A stretch of 64,000 bases of DNA from positions 1 to 64,000 of the forward strand of contig QANZ01010957.1 of assembly GCA_003254925.1 (NCBI GenBank), in the 5' to 3' direction. Below the pieces are notes generated by a model. It was given only the letters and a program-made list of their open reading frames with translations. It searched no databases and was not told where the DNA came from. Positions 47,799 through 60,270 of this stretch are shown here, piece after piece. The position numbers and the translations under genes were made by a program. Position 1 is the first letter of the stretch; the number at the start of each line of letters is the position of its first letter. The stretch comes from Chamaecrista fasciculata (Eukaryota > Streptophyta > Magnoliopsida > Fabales > Fabaceae).

Positions 47799-50312
47799 TA
47801 GAGCTGTCAAAATGGTCAGCCCGGCCCGGCCCGACCCTAACCCTATTTGGCCCTATCTTTATTAGGGCTAGGCCAAAAAAACCCTAATTTAAAAAAGGCT
47901 AAGATTTTCTAGCCCGGCTCGACCCTACTAAGGCTTAGGGCTAGCCCTATGGGCTTTCAATTTTTTAAAAGAAAATAAATAAAGCTAAAATTTAAATTAA
48001 ACTTCATAACATGAATAAAATGCCAAATGTAATCTCAACTGAGGAGGCAAATGTAAATAATAATCTAATGTTCATATAACTAAGAAATAAATTAAATAAC
48101 TAAAACGAAAATAAACATATCATTGTTAAGACAATACTAGAAAAACCAAGAATAAAAAAAAAATCAAATCTGCTTCATCCTTGGAGGCCTCAATCATCCA
48201 CCACCATATTTATTTTGTCCTCTTCCAGTGATTCCACACAGTGTTCTTCATCTACAATTGGAAAGTTTATGAATATATATCAACAAAATTTGAATAAAAA
48301 CAACCATATGCATAAATATATATGTAGAAAATTAATACCATTTGATTCAATATCGAATCGATGCAGCCAATTCCTTGCACAAATAAGCATTTGAACTTTT
48401 TCAGAAAGAATGGAGCTTCTATATTTGGTGAGAACACGTTCCCCAATACTAAATGCACCCTCTGAAGCCACTGTAGTTATTGGAATGCTTATAACATCAC
48501 GAGCCATAATGGATAAATTTGGAAATCGTGAATGCATATCCTTCCAATATTGCAATACATCCAAATCTTCATAGAACTCAAAATTCATTGTGGATTCATC
48601 TAAATATTGCTCTAATTCAGACTTTCCCGTATTGGAAACAACTTCATTCTTAAACTTCCTAAAGTCCTACAATAATATAATCATGTTATATAAGCAACTA
48701 AGTTATAGAAAAATGAAACAATAAAAAATTCAATTAATTAATAAAAATAAACTTACACCAAAAACTTTGTTGGTCTTGATTGATGTCCTTCCTCTAGTAG
48801 TTGGGGCAGCAGGACTTGAATCTTTGATTGGTTGAGAGGAGCTAATTTCTTCATTTTTCTTCTCGTAGTGTTTATAGAGTTCAAATAACTTCATCTTCAC
48901 ATTTTGAACCTTTTCCTCACTTGAAACAAGATCAATTTTTGAATAACAAAATCTTAAAAAATCCAACTTTGACCGAGGATCAAGAATAGCTCCAAAAGCA
49001 AGCACCACACTATATTCACTCCAATATTTGTCAAACTTTATCTTCATTCTATGAGCCATATCCCTTATAACCCCATCTTCACTAATTAAACTTGAATTGA
49101 GGATACATTCAATCTTCCATACTTGCATGAAAGCACAAGTTGGATGTTGGGTAATTTGACCCAGAAATCAAGTTTGTTGTCTCATAAAATGGTTCCAAGA
49201 ATTCACACATTTTTTCGGCTCTCCTCCATTCATCAACAGATGGACAAACTTTATAATGTTTATCAACCAATTGAAGACGAGTAAAAACCTTTTGATATTG
49301 AAGTGCACTTTCAAGCATTAAAAAAGTGGAGTTCCATCTTGTTGATACATCTAGCCTTAGACCAATCCCTATTTCAACTCCCTCACTCTCACGAACACAT
49401 TCATCAAACTTTTTCATTCTCCCATCAGATGCTTTAACATATTTAACACTTTCTCGAATTTTATGCAGTGCTTCACTAGCTACTTTTAGTCCTTCTTGAA
49501 CAATGAGATTTAGAATATGTGAAAAACAACGAATATGAAAAAACTCACCATCACAAAGCAAGCTATTACTCATACCAAGATGACTTTTCAATATATCTTG
49601 CATGTTGCCATTCGTAGCTGCATTATCCAATGTCAAAGAAAATACCTTTCTATCCAAACCCCAATCTCTCAAGCAATCAAGAACAGTATTAGCTAATTCA
49701 ACACCAGTATGTGGAGGAAGCATGCGACAGAAGTTTAGAATTTTGCTTTGCAATTTCCAATTGTCATCAATAAAATGTGCAGTCAGACATATATAACCTT
49801 CTGAAGTAGAAGCAGTCCATACATCAGATGTCAAACAAATTCGATTATGAATCTTAGCCATCTCCTGTTTAAGCTTCGTCTTTTCTCTACCATAAATTTT
49901 TTTAACTTCAGACACAATTGTATTTCTACTTGGCATTATCACATCTTGATTCAAGTATTTTTCCCACATTATAACTCTACGATATTGAACAAAAGAATAT
50001 GGCAAATTATGCTCAATAATAGCTTGTGCACACATTTCACGAGATATGTTCTGATCAATCTTCTTACTCCTCACTTTTCCTACTTCATTAATTATCATTT
50101 GACCAACATGTTCAAATGCAGCTTCTTTGCAAGATTTAATGTGGCAATGTAAATGAGAAGTACCATAAGTAATTTGTTTGGCCCTAAAAATATATGGGCC
50201 GGGCTCAAAAAGCCCTAATTAAAAAAAAATGTAATTTTTTAGGCCCAAGCCCTAACTATTTTATAGGGTTGATGGGCCGGCCCGTAGGGCCAAGCCCATT
50301 TTGACAGCTCTA
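47799..50312 (-). mobile_element. hAT transposon with transposase remains
   Basis: Perfect 17-bp terminal inverted repeats TAGAGCTGTCAAAATGG / CCATTTTGACAGCTCTA and an exact 8-bp duplication, tttccctt, at 47791-47798 and 50313-50320. 'agcccggcccggcccgaccc' and the inverse near the right end are subterminal repeats. The 2.5-kb element sits in DNA starting 'gggtgcgtttggtttccc', itself like the end of another MITE. Confidence 0.92.
48340..50160 (-). pseudogene. hAT transposase (BED zinc finger, RNase H-like core, hAT dimerisation domain), broken
   Basis: Minus strand. At the 5' end (50160-50100) only the second half of a BED finger is left (YGTSHLHCHIKSC). The core follows in 50098-49109: LTSDVWTASTSEGY, SLTLDNAATNGNM and LRLDVSTRWNSTFLML, which carry acidic residues typical of hAT cores. 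Near 49120 the frame shifts into 49128-48757 (MQVWKIECIL..., AFGAILDPRSKLDF). A 90-bp intron is likely at 48667-48756 (donor gtaagt, acceptor gtag). The last exon (48666-48340) has the hAT dimerisation domain: YWKDMHSRFPNLSIMARDV, then ASEGAFSIGERVL and ARNWL. With the BED finger halved and one frameshift it is not functional. The family resembles plant RICESLEEPER/DAYSLEEPER-type proteins. Confidence 0.9.
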
Positions 50313-50550
50313 TTTCCCTTTAGTTCTCCTTTAATTCTCCAATATCTCCTGGTCTCTTGGTACCAAAGTGATACTGGAGCTATAGTATCATTGACTGTTT
50401 GTTTTACCAATATTTTTTATTCCTTTATTTCTCACCAATATGATTTCAATATGTCTTCTTTATCTACCCAAATTACTAACATATCCCTATTCAACAACCT
50501 ATAATTGCCTACTCTTTACTATATAATAATAAAATACTCAAAAGGCATAT

Positions 50551-50910
50551 TTGTCTATTGCACATATTGGACCAATCGATTTTCCCTTTTCCCTTCTTCT
50601 TTCTTCTTCTTACGTGTTTTCCTCCTGCTCTGTGTTTGTTCTCCGCTCGAGTTGCAGTGGTGAATGGAAGCAGCCTTACCTTAGACTACTACGACGAGTT
50701 TCCGGCACCAACAAGAAGTCACAGATCGAAGAAAGCAGTGCGATTCAAATTTTCTCCGACTTCAACCAACAACTCCACACGGTTTCTCAGAGATTGGAGC
50801 GCATAGATGAAGGGCACAGGTTGGGTGTATGTGAGAGAATTGAGCGCATAGATCAACTAGACACGATTCTATATGGGGGACTGTTAGGGTTGGGTGTATG
50901 CGGCTGCTAG
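50551..50910 (+). other. Unidentified exon-like sequence with a 119-residue frame
   Basis: Composition is more balanced than the surroundings. The frame has a hydrophobic start (FPFSLLLSSSYVFSSC) and a polar helix-like part (NQQLHTVSQRLERIDEGHR), followed by a related repeat (ERIERIDQLD). I know no family for it. It could be a captured gene fragment in the MITE-like region that starts at about 47771. No introns or neighbours support a real gene. Confidence 0.25.
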
Positions 50911-51258
50911 TGTTGGGTGGAAGAAATGGTACCCATTTATGCCAACAAGGTGAAACAAGTGGAGAACGACTCTATTTTGTGGAAGAACATAGCAATGTTG
51001 GTGGTGTGCCTTAGTGGTGTTTGTTGCATAAAAATTCCAAGAAGGCATTGTTAAAAATATAGTATAGGCTTTGATAATGTGATCACTATCCTTAAGGAAA
51101 TTAAGCCCCCACTATTCAATTGTTGCTGGGTTTGTATGACAGATTTCCTCCAGGATTTTACAAAGCCTGATATTATAGCCAGCAAGACTATAATATCTTA
51201 TGAACACAATTTTGTGAAAGAAAAGTTGAAGATGAGATCTCTTAATTGATATTCTGTT

Positions 51259-51780
51259 CAAGGTTATCAAAACCGGACCGACCATTGAACCGGCCGAAGG
51301 AGGGGTTCAAGGTTCAATGGTTCAACCGGGGTCCAACCGGGGTCGGACCGTTGATAAATAAATAAATTAAAAATAATAAAAAAACCTATATATGATAAAA
51401 TTTTAATTCAAATATTCATAATTAGGTTACAAAATACAATTATAACATTAATATATTAATACAATTTTCATAAATTAACATGAATTAATATAGGGATAAT
51501 CAATTTTCATAATGTTCACAATATAATATCATCAAGTGACATTTTATGATCACTTTCTCTATCAAATTTTGGTTCATAATCAACATTCTCTAATATTTGA
51601 CCCATAATTATAAAAAAAAGACCAAAAAAATCAAAAAAAAAAAAAAAGAAAAAAAATATGAACCAAGACCGGTTCAACCGGTTTGCCTCCGGTTCAGGCC
51701 GGTTATTAAACCGACTCAGACCGGCCTAATGGCCGGTTCCCGGTTCAACCGGCCGGTCCGGTCCGGTTTTAATAACTATG
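51259..51780. mobile_element. hAT MITE inserted in the left LTR
   Basis: Terminal inverted repeats CAAGGTTATCAAAACCGGACCG / CCGGTCCGGTTTTAATAACTATG. An exact 8-bp duplication, attctgtt, lies at 51251-51258 and 51781-51788. The other LTR shows the empty site at 54999-55013 (gatattctgtttgag). The body has the phrases 'gaaccggccg' and 'ggttcaaccgg' in opposite directions. Confidence 0.93.
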
Positions 51781-53604
51781 ATTCTGTTTGAGAGAAGAGA
51801 TGCTATTTATAGAGGAAAAACTGAAGATGTACAACCTTTCGGATTCCTACAATCATATCTTTTCATGTTCAATTTTAATGGTTGGTCATAACTTGTCATG
51901 ATTCAATATTCATGACTTTTTAATAAACAGTTACAACCATCCACATATAAAGAGTTATGACCCTTCACATATGAGCCATCTTCTCAACCCTTCAACTTAC
52001 CCAATGTGGGACTTTAATTACTAACTATTTTCCAACAATCCCCCACTTAGTTAGTAATTTATTTAATTCAAGAATTTATGCATATAGGAGGTATCTGTCG
52101 ATTTAAACCTACTACTTGTATAAATACATCAAGCTTTGCCAGAATTGATAGTTAGAAAATAGTTGTATTAAACTTCAATCCATAAAAGACAAAACGGATG
52201 TATAAATACACATAAACACTTAAATTAAATACAATGTGTTCAATGTAAACTTAGCACGTATACGGCCTTGTGCTCCTTCCTGTTTCATAAACACTAACAA
52301 AGTTTTATTTCCAAACTTTGGTTGAAGCGGCACCACTTCATGTGTTTACATAGGTGAAATTTTTAATCAAGTCCATTGTTTGGACTAACTTTAGTTTTTA
52401 TTCCGAACTCTGTTACTTCGTTAAGAGTATTAAAAATACTCACCCTCTAGTTCATAAGTACTTTTAAAAAAATTCTAGTACTTGATCTCCATCACTAAAC
52501 ATAACTTGTTGTTACCTTTTGAACTTTTAGAATTGCATAGCAATAAGAAAAGTAAGGTTTCCATTATGAGTGATATTTTAAAAACTCCTTGAAACCCTTG
52601 ACTCTACTAGTACTATTAATTGAATCTCTCGAGAGTCATTTTAGTCAATAGGTCAACAAGATTATTATTTTTTTTTAGACCTTATATGTCTGATCTTTCC
52701 ATTGTAAAGTGCTATAGTCATTGATGTCCGACTATCACAATACAAAAGAACAATTGATAATACTTTTATAAGCAAATCAATCAATTTCTTATTCCACATA
52801 GACTATCGTCATAGTCTCATGTGTTACTAATTCTCTTATATAGGCATGCCTCAACCTTTTCATAAATTTGATTATAATCATAGGCTATCATCATAGTCCT
52901 ATATGTCAACAATTATCTTTTATTGTCTGCTACACTCCTTGTAGCTTTATCATCACAAGAAGTGAAATTTCTAACTTTCGTTGTGGTCACAACTTTATAT
53001 TCAACTACATATTCTTTAACCATTTCACTTCTTTCTTCATGGCAATTGCTAATTACTATTCCACCATGAGAAATAAATATATGTTACTTCTTAAAAGTTC
53101 AACTAATAACACTTTCACTATTATGGGGAATATTCATCCATGGAATTATTAAATATATGTTGCTTCTTAGTAGCCCAACTAATCATACCTCCACTATGAG
53201 GAGTATCCATCCATGGAATTTTTCTTTAATTTGCACTAGAATACTTTCTCGTTTTGCAAAAAAAAAAAACTCAACACTACTTATTTTCTAGTATATAATT
53301 TATATATATAAATTAATTGTGGAGTAATACCTTCCCAAATGGGCATGACTTTTCATCCTCGTAGACGGTTTATGCCTCTTCAATTTCCGTCACACCAGAA
53401 CTGACTTTGATTAAGAAAATCATCCAAGAGACATGTCTTCCGTCTCAGAACCGGTTGCTCAAATATATATATATATATAAATTAAAAAAGTCAATATCTA
53501 TCAATGACACAAATATGTTCCTACAGTTATTACCATTCCAATGGTTCTTAATTCCTTTAATTAAAGTATCAAATCAATGGATCTTTCTTTCATAATGTTT
53601 CGTT

Positions 53605-54421
53605 CACTACAAAAAAACTACTAATTAACCACGGTTATTTATCCACGCTTGTCATAACCGTGGCCGGTCAAGGCAAAGTGCTCCTTTTAACCACGAATCA
53701 CTGAACCGTAGTTACTCTGACATTTCAGCGTAGCAAAATTAGGCGCTTGACTTAGGCGCTAAACTTTTTCCACAAAAGAAAATGTTAGGCGCTAGAATTT
53801 TCCCCAAATCTCCCTCCCTTTTTCATTTTCCCTTTGCCTAGGGTTTGCTCAAAACTCCATCCACTCGGAAACAAGAAACAATCGAAGCTTAGAGTTGCAC
53901 TAAAAGTTGAACCTTAGAGATACCGAAAATATTGACCATGTCGAAAATCTTTGGGTCTGAAATTGTGTAAACTAGCTTAGTTATTGTATGAATTGTGTAA
54001 ACTAGCTTAGAAGTTGTTGTTCAGTATAAGTAATGTCTCACATCATGGAGTGGGACATTTATCTTTTTTTTAAAAAAAATGGCTTTGTAAATTTACTACG
54101 GTTGTAACCGTAGCTAAATTAATTTTTTTTTAATTGATCTTCCAAAACTTTAGCCACGGTTAAAACCGTGGCTAAATCAATTTTTTTTATTGATTTCCCA
54201 AAACTGTTAACTACGGTCATCACCGTGGCTAATATGAATTTAGCCACGGTTATCACCGTGATTAAGTAGATGTTACCACGGTCCACAGAACCGTGGCTAA
54301 TTCAGAATGCGACGCCCTGTTAGCCACGGTATGCTCTATCGTGGTGACATTTCTTTGCCACGGTTTTTTGACTAGTTTGCCACGGTTGTAACCGTGGCTA
54401 AACGCCGGTTTTTTTGTAGTG
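53605..54421. mobile_element. CACTA-type MITE inside the Copia element
   Basis: The ends are CACTACAAAAAAAC and, inverted, GTTTTTTTGTAGTG (CACTA signature), with a 3-bp duplication, gtt, at 53602-53604 and 54422-54424. Many copies of the palindromic subterminal motif 'agccacggttacaaccgtgg' lie in the right 350 bp. No transposase. The left half (53800-54060) has 'cctagggtttgctcaaaact', which is leader-like sequence. Confidence 0.9.
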
Positions 54422-55330
54422 GTTCCTTTTTCACCATTTTTTTTAAAAAAAAAACAATAAATAACCATAACCCCAAAATAGAAACGACGCAACTTTTGAA
54501 AAAAAGGAAGAAATCTTCCCCAACCTTCAACGGGTCAATAACAGTTTTTCCGCAATGGTAACCAGACCAATGCCTTATTCATGCCAACTTTTCCTTAAGT
54601 TCGGGGCGGTGAATATTGAATTTATTCTTAGATAGCCATTACCATTTTAAAAGCAATAGTCTTCTATCTTCAACTTTTCTTTCATCTAAATCATTCTTTA
54701 AGATTGTGATCTTCACACCCTCAAAGCGATCGAGTTTGAAGACGTCAGGATTGAAAAACTTGTTTACCCCAATAGTCTTCATCTCGTCTTAATTTCCTTA
54801 AAATTGTTAAAAATATAGTATAGGCTTTGATAGTGTGATCACTGTCCTTAAGGAAATTAAGCCCCCACTATTCAATTGCTGCTGGGTTTGTATGGCAGAT
54901 TTCCTCTAGGATTTTACAAAGCCTGATATTATAGCCAACAAGACTACTATATCTTATGAACACAATTTTGTGAAAGAAAAGTTGAAGATGAGATCTCTTA
55001 ATTGATATTCTGTTTGAGAGAAGAGATGCTATTTATAGAGGAAAAACTGAAGATGTACAACCTTTCAGATTCCTACAATCATATCTTTTCATGTTCAATT
55101 TTAATGGTTGGTCATAATTTGTCATGATTCAATATTCATGACTTTTTAATAAACAATTACAACCATCCACATATGAAGAGTTATGACCCTTCACATATGA
55201 GCCCTCTTCTCAACCCTTCAACTTACCCAATGTGGGACTTTAATTACTAACTATTTTCCAACAGGCATCAATTCGAATCCTGTGGTTCCCCTTTGCAAAT
55301 TTTTTTTTTGTTTCACATGTCAGACCTTGT

Positions 55331-56141
55331 TATTTTGTATACTTTATCTTTTACTGTTTTGGTTATATAGGTAATATTTTTTTGTTGTGTCATTCAATAA
55401 AAAAATTACAATTTAGTCCAACTTATAATTCACACCAACAAAATTTATATGTTGGTCCTTCCTCTTGTATATATATGGGTAATATTTTTTGTTGTACAAC
55501 GATTGAAGAACAAAATTCAGAAAAATACATAATTCATACCCCAAAAATATACCTATTGGACTCTCCTCCGGTATATATATATGTGTAATAGTTTTTGTAG
55601 TATAAAAATTTAAAATAAAATTAAAATATGGTAACGAGAAAAAATATATAATCTAGTCTTAAAAAATTTACAATTCAGTACCCAAAAATTATATTTTGGT
55701 CCCTCCCTCACACCTCAAATTTCCAATATCATACACTCAATCCAACCTCTGTTAACAAATTCTCCTTTAACACAAAATTCAAGATGATTTCAATGTCATA
55801 TCATTCCTCTAAAGTCAATCTAAACACCAAAATAACATTTCAATATCCTCACATATCTTTATCATTTTTACCTCTATACAACTTTAAAATATCAATATAA
55901 TTATTTCAACCAACCACAATTATTACATACCTTTTAAAATAATTTCACATCCCAATTTTATCAATATCTCCAAAATTCCCAAACACAATTTATCATATTA
56001 CTCCAATATCATACAACTTCAATATATCTCCTTTACCATACTTAACCCCTCTTTTATCTTAAACCCAATCCAAAGGGACCCTAAATTACTGAAAGTGTAA
56101 AAAATGGAGAAAAGAATAGGAAATAATTTTCTTTCTCTCTC

Positions 56142-56182
<41 letters not shown>

Positions 56183-56621
56183 AATGAAAAGAAATAAAGT
56201 TGCTTTGAGAAATACATTTTTTCGCGTGAGCACGTACGGAGAAACAAGCATGCATGACATGACAACATAGTACGTTAGTAGCTACCGACTTACCATGTCA
56301 TGTCTTTTGCCGTAAACCGCAAATCACGCTCTCAATCAACACAATCCCACTTTCACCTGCACTCATGACTTGGCATATCCTCATTGGATCATACGCAACG
56401 ACCTTGCTTTGACTTTCACCGTCATAGCTTTAATTTGTGCCAGGTCAAAATAAATTTTGAAAAAATCAATAAAAAGTTTTCTACGAAAAAATAAAATCTA
56501 TAAAATAGTTAAGTGTTAGCATTTCATAGTTTTATGCTATCGATTTTTTTTTTCCTTAAGATTTTTGTATAAAAATTTACTATATATATAAATCTCAATA
56601 CATAAAAAAGAGATCTAATGA
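55331..56621. other. Non-coding, no gene; possible decayed MITE
   Basis: 55400-55580 has three spaced 'tatatatatgggtaatattttttgttg'-type repeats of about 90 bp. 55740-56080 resembles 61930-62100 ('accaaccacaattattacatacc'), a shared repeat. (TA)n at 56149-56177. Confidence 0.45.
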
Positions 56622-56629
56622 CTTATAAC

Positions 56630-57479
56630 CAAGGCAGTCAAGATCTAGATTTAAATCGTAAGATCGTACGATCTTACGATCTTGCAAGGCCAATTCTAGT
56701 TAAATCGGATGCAGGATCGGTTTTGACCAAGATCTGAGTAAGATCTAGATTTAAATCGTAAGATCGGTAAGATCGTACGATCTTACCGATCTTACGATTT
56801 AAATCTAGATCTTACTCAGATCTTGGTCAAAACCGATCCTGCATCCGATTTAACTAGAATTGGCCTTGCAAGATCGTAAGATCGTACGATCTTACGATTT
56901 AAATCTAGATCTTGACTGCCTTGGTNGTCCAAAAATATTTAAGAGACTTTCCAAAAGACCCTAAAACATTTTAAAACTTTCAAAAAGGCCCTAAAACGTT
57001 TTAAACACTTAAAAAAAAGAGCCCGGCCAAAATGCGGTGTTCACAAGTACAAACCACTTAGGCTTGAAGTTTAGGCTTGAAGTTTTTTTTTCTTTTTAGA
57101 TTTCAATCACTAATTCACTACTTATAATTAAGTTTGTTGTCTTTTTATTTTTATTTTTTCAGGTATGAAGATGTTGTTGCTTTGTTTTTGTTAGCGTTTG
57201 ACTGAACTTTTGTTAGCTTTTTGTTAGAAATGGGAGATGTTGTTGCTTATTATATATATTTATATATACATACTCATAAGTTATAAGATGAATTTATGAC
57301 TTATGAGCATATTTATATATATATATACACATAAATAGATATTAGTAATTGTTTATATGATTTATATAATATTTTTTTAGGAAATTCATAGGATCTTACG
57401 ATCCTCGATTCGATCTTACGATTCGATCTTTCTCATGCTCCTTCCGATCTTGAGTAAGATCTCGATCTTGACTGCATTG
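56630..57479. mobile_element. hAT MITE (CAAGGCAGTCAAGATC family)
   Basis: The ends CAAGGCAGTCAAGATC and, inverted, GATCTTGACTGCATTG are flanked by an exact 8-bp duplication, cttataac, at 56622-56629 and 57480-57487. 'gatcttacgatc' repeats lie at both ends. The first 294 bp form a perfect palindrome ending beside an N (56926). Confidence 0.8.
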
Positions 57480-57611
57480 CTTATAACATATAATATAGTA
57501 CAATAAAATATAAACTATGTATAGAGAGAAAACTTCTTAATTTTCACACTTTCAATAATTTAGTTTTTAAATAATAAAAATATAATATTTAGTTTTTGAA
57601 TATTTGCAAAC

Positions 57612-57850
57612 GTCAAAGGGTCATTTTAGTCCTAAATATATACCCTAATATTTATTTTGGTTCTTTATATTTCAAAATGTTCAAATTGGTCATAAATGTT
57701 GGTAAAATATTTCTTTTTTGTTTCAAACTATTGAATATGATCATATTTATTTCATTTCAAGTTCAAATAAGATGAGTTAAAAACCACATATTGTTATCAA
57801 AGAGTTTTTTTTTATCCAGATGGAACCATCAACAAAAATGTCAAATCGAT
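57612..57850. repeat. Partial MITE arm
   Basis: 'gggtcattttagtcctaaat' and 'tatatttcaaaatgttcaaa' match the left arm of the MITEs at 59956 and 61234. The right arm is not evident. Confidence 0.5.
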
Positions 57851-58092
57851 CTTGAAAGTATATCGCTTATTTAATGACCAAATAATCAAAATTGATCGTA
57901 ACTCTTTTTGTTCTAAATTCAAATACGACGAATTCAAAGCTATAAGTTACTTTTAATTATTATAAAGGGAGCTAGTATACTCATACTATAAGCATACATT
58001 TACATATGGCATAGCGGTGGCCCCCATCCAATTTCTCTTTGTCTTCCTGCCTCTTGGTCATCTGTTACGAACGTGATATAGGCTGCTAGCTT

Positions 58093-58459
58093 TCTTTTTT
58101 CTTTCTCTTTTTAATATATGAAAAATTTCACTATTCATTAAATAGAAGTGTGTAAGGACATGTAACAGACTGTGAGGAGGTACCTTCAACTATTGTGCAT
58201 AATCATTGTCCAACTCACACCCCAATTTAGCACATTCATGTACCTACATTAGCTAACATGACACACCAAGAAAATGACACATCTTCAAAGCTATATTGCA
58301 AACGGTCAAAATTTCATAGATGATAGAGTTCACATAAGCTAAACCTCCTTCTTTAAATCTAATAGCATCCATTAAGCATTTAGAATCACTCTCAAAAACC
58401 AGTTGCTGCAAACCAAGTCTTTGCGCCATTTTTGTTCCTTCAAGTAATGTAAAGCTTCC
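58093..58459 (-). mobile_element. Short 5'-truncated LINE with RNase H remnant
   Basis: Minus strand translates to EGTKMAQRLGLQQLVFESDS then KCLMDAIRFKEGG, the RVT_3 RNase H seen in the other LINEs, ending in a stop. T/C-rich 3' end at 58093-58115. It is flanked by an exact 13-bp duplication, aggctgctagctt, at 58080-58092 and 58460-58472, the mark of target-primed insertion. Confidence 0.85.
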
Positions 58460-58472
58460 AGGCTGCTAGCTT

Positions 58473-59234
58473 ATTAGTGAGGATGGAATTATATTTCTGT
58501 GTGTATTATCTATATTCCAAATTTTAATTAAATATTTTTTATATATAGATATAAATATATAATATAATATAATATAATAACTATTTTTTAAAAAACAAAT
58601 GGCACCAACTATGAGATTTTTTTGGCTCCCTCTCTGCTTTTAACAAATCTCTTGAATTTGAAATGAGAGAAGAGAAAAATATAATAAAATTCAATAGTTT
58701 AGAATTAAAATAAAACATTTTATTAACATTTAGAGTCAATTTAAATATTTTGAAACATAAACGACTAAAATAGACATTAAGATGCACATTTAGAACTAAA
58801 GTAACCCTTTAACCTTAAAATTATTCTAGTTCTTTTTTCATTTGTACGGACGTACGTAGAAGAAGGAACTAAAATAATTAATCAAATTAAAATTTCATTA
58901 AAAATGGCTTCTATATCGTGATCTGAGATTGAATCCTCCGTAATGCACTACACCTATAATGTTGAAAAAGAAAATGTCAGTGAAATCCACACATCTGATG
59001 TGTTCTCTCTTTAACTATCTATTTCTCTTTTTAGTATTGCACCAATAATACACTATCGTCCTTCCACAGTCCACCATACCATATATTGATTTGCCATAGG
59101 AAAAAGAATCACAAAAGCGAAAAGCAAAACCTTATCTTCTGCTTTCACGTTTCCATTATTAGACCCTCACTTTTTATACTTTAAACTTTAAACTTCTGTT
59201 TTTTAGGGTAAAGTTAAATAAGGGTCTGTTTGGG
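58473..59234. other. Non-coding, no gene seen
   Basis: AT-rich. No coding frame or repeat ends resolved apart from phrases near 58740-58810 similar to the MITE arms nearby. Confidence 0.4.
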
Positions 59235-59955
59235 AAGAGCATCATCCTGATCTCATCTCATTCAATCATCATCTCATTTTAGGATTGGATGAACAGTAAT
59301 AGTTAGGTGTTTTTTGGAACCTCCATCTCATCTCATCTCATCCACATCATCATCTCATTCACAACATCATCTTATTTTCTCTTAGTACAATTACTAATTT
59401 ATCCCTACTTATACACCTATAATTACCTATACTTTAATACAAATAAAAAAAAACTAGACAAAATAGTAATTTTACATACCCTCATTTATTACACTTATAA
59501 TTTTCTCTCTCTATCTATCACTTCTCATCATTTTTTTTTCTCTTTTCCACTCACACACTTTTTCTCTTTCTCTCTCTCTCACACACATACACCTCTCACA
59601 CACATACACCTCTCTCTCTTTCACACACCCCACACACACTCTTATTTATATATATATATATATATATAGAATTTATATTAATTTAATTAAACAAAATATT
59701 TACAATATTTTTTATTGAGGAAAGATAGAAAATTAATAAAATGGGCATAAAATAAGACAATCTCAGATATTGTATTTTCTTCAATTTTCGGTTATTCTGA
59801 GTTTGGCTATGTTCTATATATGTAGACAATGGTTCTATCTATATTTTTTTTGTCAAATTAAAGGACTCCTAAATCTAATAACGGTAATGTATTGAATGGA
59901 AAAAAATACAAATGACCCACGTGTATGTACATGATGGAAAAATATATGGTTAAAG

Positions 59956-60270
59956 GGTCAATTTAGTCCTAAATGTATGCCTTAATATTCATTTTAGTCC
60001 ATTATATTTCAAAATATTCAAATTGCTCCTAAATATTTGCAAAATGTTTCATTTTGGTCCCAACTATTGAATATGGCTTGTTTAGAGCTACGTATTGTTC
60101 CCAAAGAATACTTTCTCTATTTGGTTGGGACCAAAACGAAACATTTTACCAGTATTTAGGACCAAAATGAATCATTTTGCCAACATTTAGGACCAATATG
60201 AACATTTTGAAACATAATGGACCAAATGAATATTAGGGCATACATTTTGGATCAAAATAAACCATTGACC
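59956..60270. mobile_element. Foldback MITE within unit 1 of the duplication
   Basis: Starts GGGTCAATTTAGTCCTAAAT and ends 'ataaaccattgacc'; inverted 'ttttggtcc' / 'ggaccaaaa' arms. A second copy lies in unit 2 at 61234-61548. Confidence 0.65.

Larger units (their letters stand above)
51049..55263 (-). mobile_element. Copia LTR retrotransposon (fossil), non-autonomous
   Basis: Two 459-bp LTRs, 51049-52037 (holding a MITE) and 54805-55263, start TGTTGGAAAATAG and end TTTTTAACA on the minus strand. They are flanked by an exact 5-bp duplication, ggcat, at 51044-51048 and 55264-55268. A purine tract (aagtgggggat) lies next to the 3' LTR at about 52038-52048. LTR TATA box: CTATAAATAG. About 12 differences between LTRs (2.6%) suggest an insertion of the order of one to two million years at common plant rates. 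The internal part (about 2.8 kb, including a CACTA MITE) keeps only faint traces of a Copia RNase H region near 52620-52760. Broken. Confidence 0.88.
50996..55330 (+). mobile_element. Possible SINE split by the Copia element
   Basis: Joining the flanks across the Copia insertion gives an A box-like 'tgtgccttagtggtg' (about 51005-51019), then 'aaggcatcaattcgaatcctg' holding a B box-like ATTCGAATCC about 35 bp later, then a poly-T-rich end at 55300-55309. The tRNA-like spacing is the reason for the call; only about 110 bp belong to this element. Confidence 0.35.
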
